Shown here: piece after piece, positions 62,575-64,000 of the stretch | How positions within the stretch are numbered: the first letter of the stretch is position 1 | Layout of the letters: each line of letters opens with the position of its first letter | Assembly: GCF_025376885.1 (NCBI RefSeq) | Contig: NZ_JAHUBR010000001.1 | Coordinates: 2,914,001 to 2,978,000 of the forward strand | Direction: 5' to 3' | DNA: 64,000 bases | Origin: Pseudoruegeria sp. SHC-113 | Lineage (GTDB): Bacteria > Pseudomonadota > Alphaproteobacteria > Rhodobacterales > Rhodobacteraceae | Notes under the pieces: model-generated | Told to the model about the DNA's origin: nothing | Databases searched by the model: none | The model's input: only the letters and a program-made list of their open reading frames with translations | Translations under genes and position numbers: made by a program

Positions 62575-63458
62575 TCCGCGCCGCTGGCTGCCTTCGGGAA
62601 GGCGTCCAGCACCTCACCCACCAGCGGATTGGGAAACCGCCGCTGGCGGGTGATCGCGTAGAAGCCTTCCGTCACCCCCTCAAGCTGCGCCAACTCCAAC
62701 AGGCGGCCCGAGGCCAGCTCGTCCTGCACAACAACCGGCGGCAACACCGCGAGCCCCGCCCCGGCGCGCACCAGAAGGCGCAGCATCGCCATGTCGTCGG
62801 CCTCGGCTGCGATGCGCGGCACGATCCCCATCCGCCCGAGCAGCGCATCGATGGAGGCGCGCAGCGCGGCCTCCGGCGTGGGCAGGATCAGCGCCTCCTG
62901 CGCCAGCAGCTCCGCCAGCCCGCGGCCCGCAAGGCCGGGCGGGCCGATCAGGCTCACCGGTTGCTGCGCGAGCCGATGGACAAGGTAAGGGCTCGCCGCA
63001 TCCCGCGCGGGCACGAGATTGCTCAGCACAACATCCAGCGCGAGGCTTTCCAGCCCGCGCAGGAGCTCTGGCAGAGGGCCGGAGCGCAGCACCACTTCCA
63101 CGTCGTCGCGCCCGATCACCGGGGCGACGAATCCGAATTGGAAGTTGCGCGACAGCGTGGCCAATGCGCCGACGCGCAGCACACGACGCTCCGCGCCTGC
63201 GCCTTTCAGGGTGGCGCTCAAATCTTCTGCAGTGCGGAAAATCGCCTCCGCATGGTCCAACGCGATCCGCCCGGCCTCCGTCAGCACCAGCCCCCGCCCT
63301 TGCCGGGTGAAAAGATCATGGCCCAATGACGCCTCCAAGGCCTTGATCTGAGTGGATAAAGCGGATTGCGACAGGTTCAGCATCCGTGCCGCGCCCGTCA
63401 GCGTGCCATCCTGCGCCACGGCGCGAAACAGGCGGAGGTGGTGGAGATTCAGCGCCAC
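62553..63458 (-). CDS. LysR family regulator divergent from a DabB-like gene
   Basis: A GTG at 63458 with TTTTGGAATT upstream begins LNLHHLRLFRAVAQDGTL and gives 301 residues; an ATG 12 codons earlier is the alternative. The N-terminal helix-turn-helix (about 15-60, GAARMLNLSQSALSTQIKALE in part) and effector domain (about 90-290) are typical LysR. It is divergent from the NuoL/DabB-like gene and probably controls it. Its 3' end overlaps the uxuB-like gene by 22 bases on the opposite strand. Confidence 0.88.
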   Translation of the reverse strand: MALNLHHLRLFRAVAQDGTLTGAARMLNLSQSALSTQIKALEASLGHDLFTRQGRGLVLTEAGRIALDHAEAIFRTAEDLSATLKGAGAERRVLRVGALATLSRNFQFGFVAPVIGRDDVEVVLRSGPLPELLRGLESLALDVVLSNLVPARDAASPYLVHRLAQQPVSLIGPPGLAGRGLAELLAQEALILPTPEAALRASIDALLGRMGIVPRIAAEADDMAMLRLLVRAGAGLAVLPPVVVQDELASGRLLELAQLEGVTEGFYAITRQRRFPNPLVGEVLDAFPKAASGADYAAPER

Positions 63459-63563
63459 ATCAATTCCAAAATACAGAACGTTTTGACCCAACATATGTAA
63501 TTTTTAAAACCATTGCTAGCCGCTAGTTCTCCTCGGAGTTCCATTTCCCCACCGGAGACACCC

Positions 63564-64000
63564 ATGTTCCCGACCATCGCCACAGCGCTCCTCGCACCGC
63601 TTTTTCTGATCCTCGCCGCCCTCGTGATGGCGCTGACACCGGGCCGCCGCCCGGCCACGGTGCGCTGGCTGCCGGAAGCCGCGAGCCTCGCCGCCCTCCT
63701 GCTTTCGGTTGCGGCGATGGCGCAGCTGCTGTTCGTCGGCCCGGCGCAGCTTTCGCTGGTGGGAGATCCCATCGCCATCGCCTTCGCCTCGGACGCGATC
63801 AGCGCCACGATGGCGCTGCTGGTGGCCTTCATCGGCTGGATCGTGATGCGCTATGCCCGCAGCTATCTGGACGGCGAAGCCCGCGAAGGGCGGTTTCACA
63901 GCCTGATGCTTGCCACGCTGGCCGCTGTGCTGCTTCTGGTGCTCTCTGCAAGCCTTCCGGTGCTGATCGCGGGCTTCCTGCTGGTCGGCGCGGGCATCCG
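63564..64000 (+). CDS. NuoL/DabB-like proton-conducting membrane subunit, 5' part only
   Basis: An ATG at 63564 with GGAG upstream opens a frame that continues past the right edge (145 codons visible). It has three or more transmembrane segments. The stretch SDAISATMALLVAFIGWIV (about 76-94) and YARSYLDG are like the N-terminus of NuoL-related proteins, particularly DabB, the membrane subunit of the DAB inorganic-carbon accumulation complex. A LysR gene divergent from dabB is a common arrangement as I recall it. The following gene, dabA (DUF2309), would settle this but lies outside the window. Confidence 0.65.
   Translation, partial: MFPTIATALLAPLFLILAALVMALTPGRRPATVRWLPEAASLAALLLSVAAMAQLLFVGPAQLSLVGDPIAIAFASDAISATMALLVAFIGWIVMRYARSYLDGEAREGRFHSLMLATLAAVLLLVLSASLPVLIAGFLLVGAGI

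Overview
The window is a GC-rich piece of an alphaproteobacterial chromosome, most likely from the Roseobacter group (Rhodobacteraceae). The evidence is an ethylmalonyl-CoA pathway gene set (ecm, mch, mcl2), an sdhCDAB operon with a small lipoprotein gene between sdhA and sdhB, an mdh-sucCD-sucAB-lpd arrangement broken up by small membrane-protein genes, and periplasmic-binding-protein sugar uptake next to uronate catabolism. No sequence search was possible, so the taxonomic call is inference from gene content and order.

Region 1 (1-10500): a truncated PlsB-like acyltransferase, ethylmalonyl-CoA mutase with a small exported protein, purine nucleoside phosphorylase, a DUF1989 protein paired with a KstD-like FAD dehydrogenase, and ornithine decarboxylase. 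A less GC-rich island (about 8.7-10.4 kb) follows, with one unrecognised gene, palindromes and tiny ORFs with strong Shine-Dalgarno sites.

Region 2 (10500-33000): central carbon metabolism. On the minus strand lie sdhCDAB and a tight operon mcl2-nnrU-DUF1737-mch-DUF4344. On the plus strand lie mdh, sucCD, a DUF805 gene, sucA, sucB, a MAPEG gene and lpd. Two palindromes recur upstream of TCA genes. TTAGCGCTAA or a close variant is at sdhC, mdh and sucC. TGTGATCACA is present as a pair 21 bp apart at sdhC and again at sucC, and singly in front of a GntR gene next to lpd. This looks like the CceR (LacI) / AkgR (GntR) control of central carbon metabolism described in Rhodobacter sphaeroides, with the AkgR-like gene inside the window.

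Region 3 (33000-41000): a YgjP-type metallohydrolase, an acidic TIGR02300 protein, small unknowns, a second sulfotransferase-like gene, tRNA-Ala(GGC) with a clear promoter, a two-TM potassium channel, and an AI-2E-type permease / HlyD / DUF2955 export operon, then a lipoprotein alpha/beta hydrolase.

Region 4 (41000-62600): a large sugar and sugar-acid catabolic locus. A roughly 12-kb minus-strand operon encodes a sugar ABC importer, an enolase-superfamily sugar-acid dehydratase, a mutarotase, a Gfo/Idh dehydrogenase, two MaoC proteins, a split UxaA-type dehydratase, an SDR, a FAH-family hydrolase and a class III CoA-transferase. The divergent plus-strand unit encodes an amidohydrolase-type lactonase, an IclR regulator, a binding-protein homologue without a signal peptide and a second CoA-transferase. 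Lactonase, dehydratase, SDR and FAH hydrolase match a non-phosphorylative L-fucose/L-rhamnose-type route to pyruvate and lactate. The two CoA-transferases and the MaoC pair do not fit that route and may form an undescribed CoA-dependent branch. A GntR gene and uxaC-kduI-kduD-uxuB-like follow, for hexuronates and unsaturated uronates. Together these genes suggest use of an algal or plant polysaccharide containing deoxysugar and uronate.

Region 5 (62550-64000): a LysR gene divergent from the truncated start of a NuoL-like proton-channel subunit resembling DabB of the DAB inorganic-carbon transporter.
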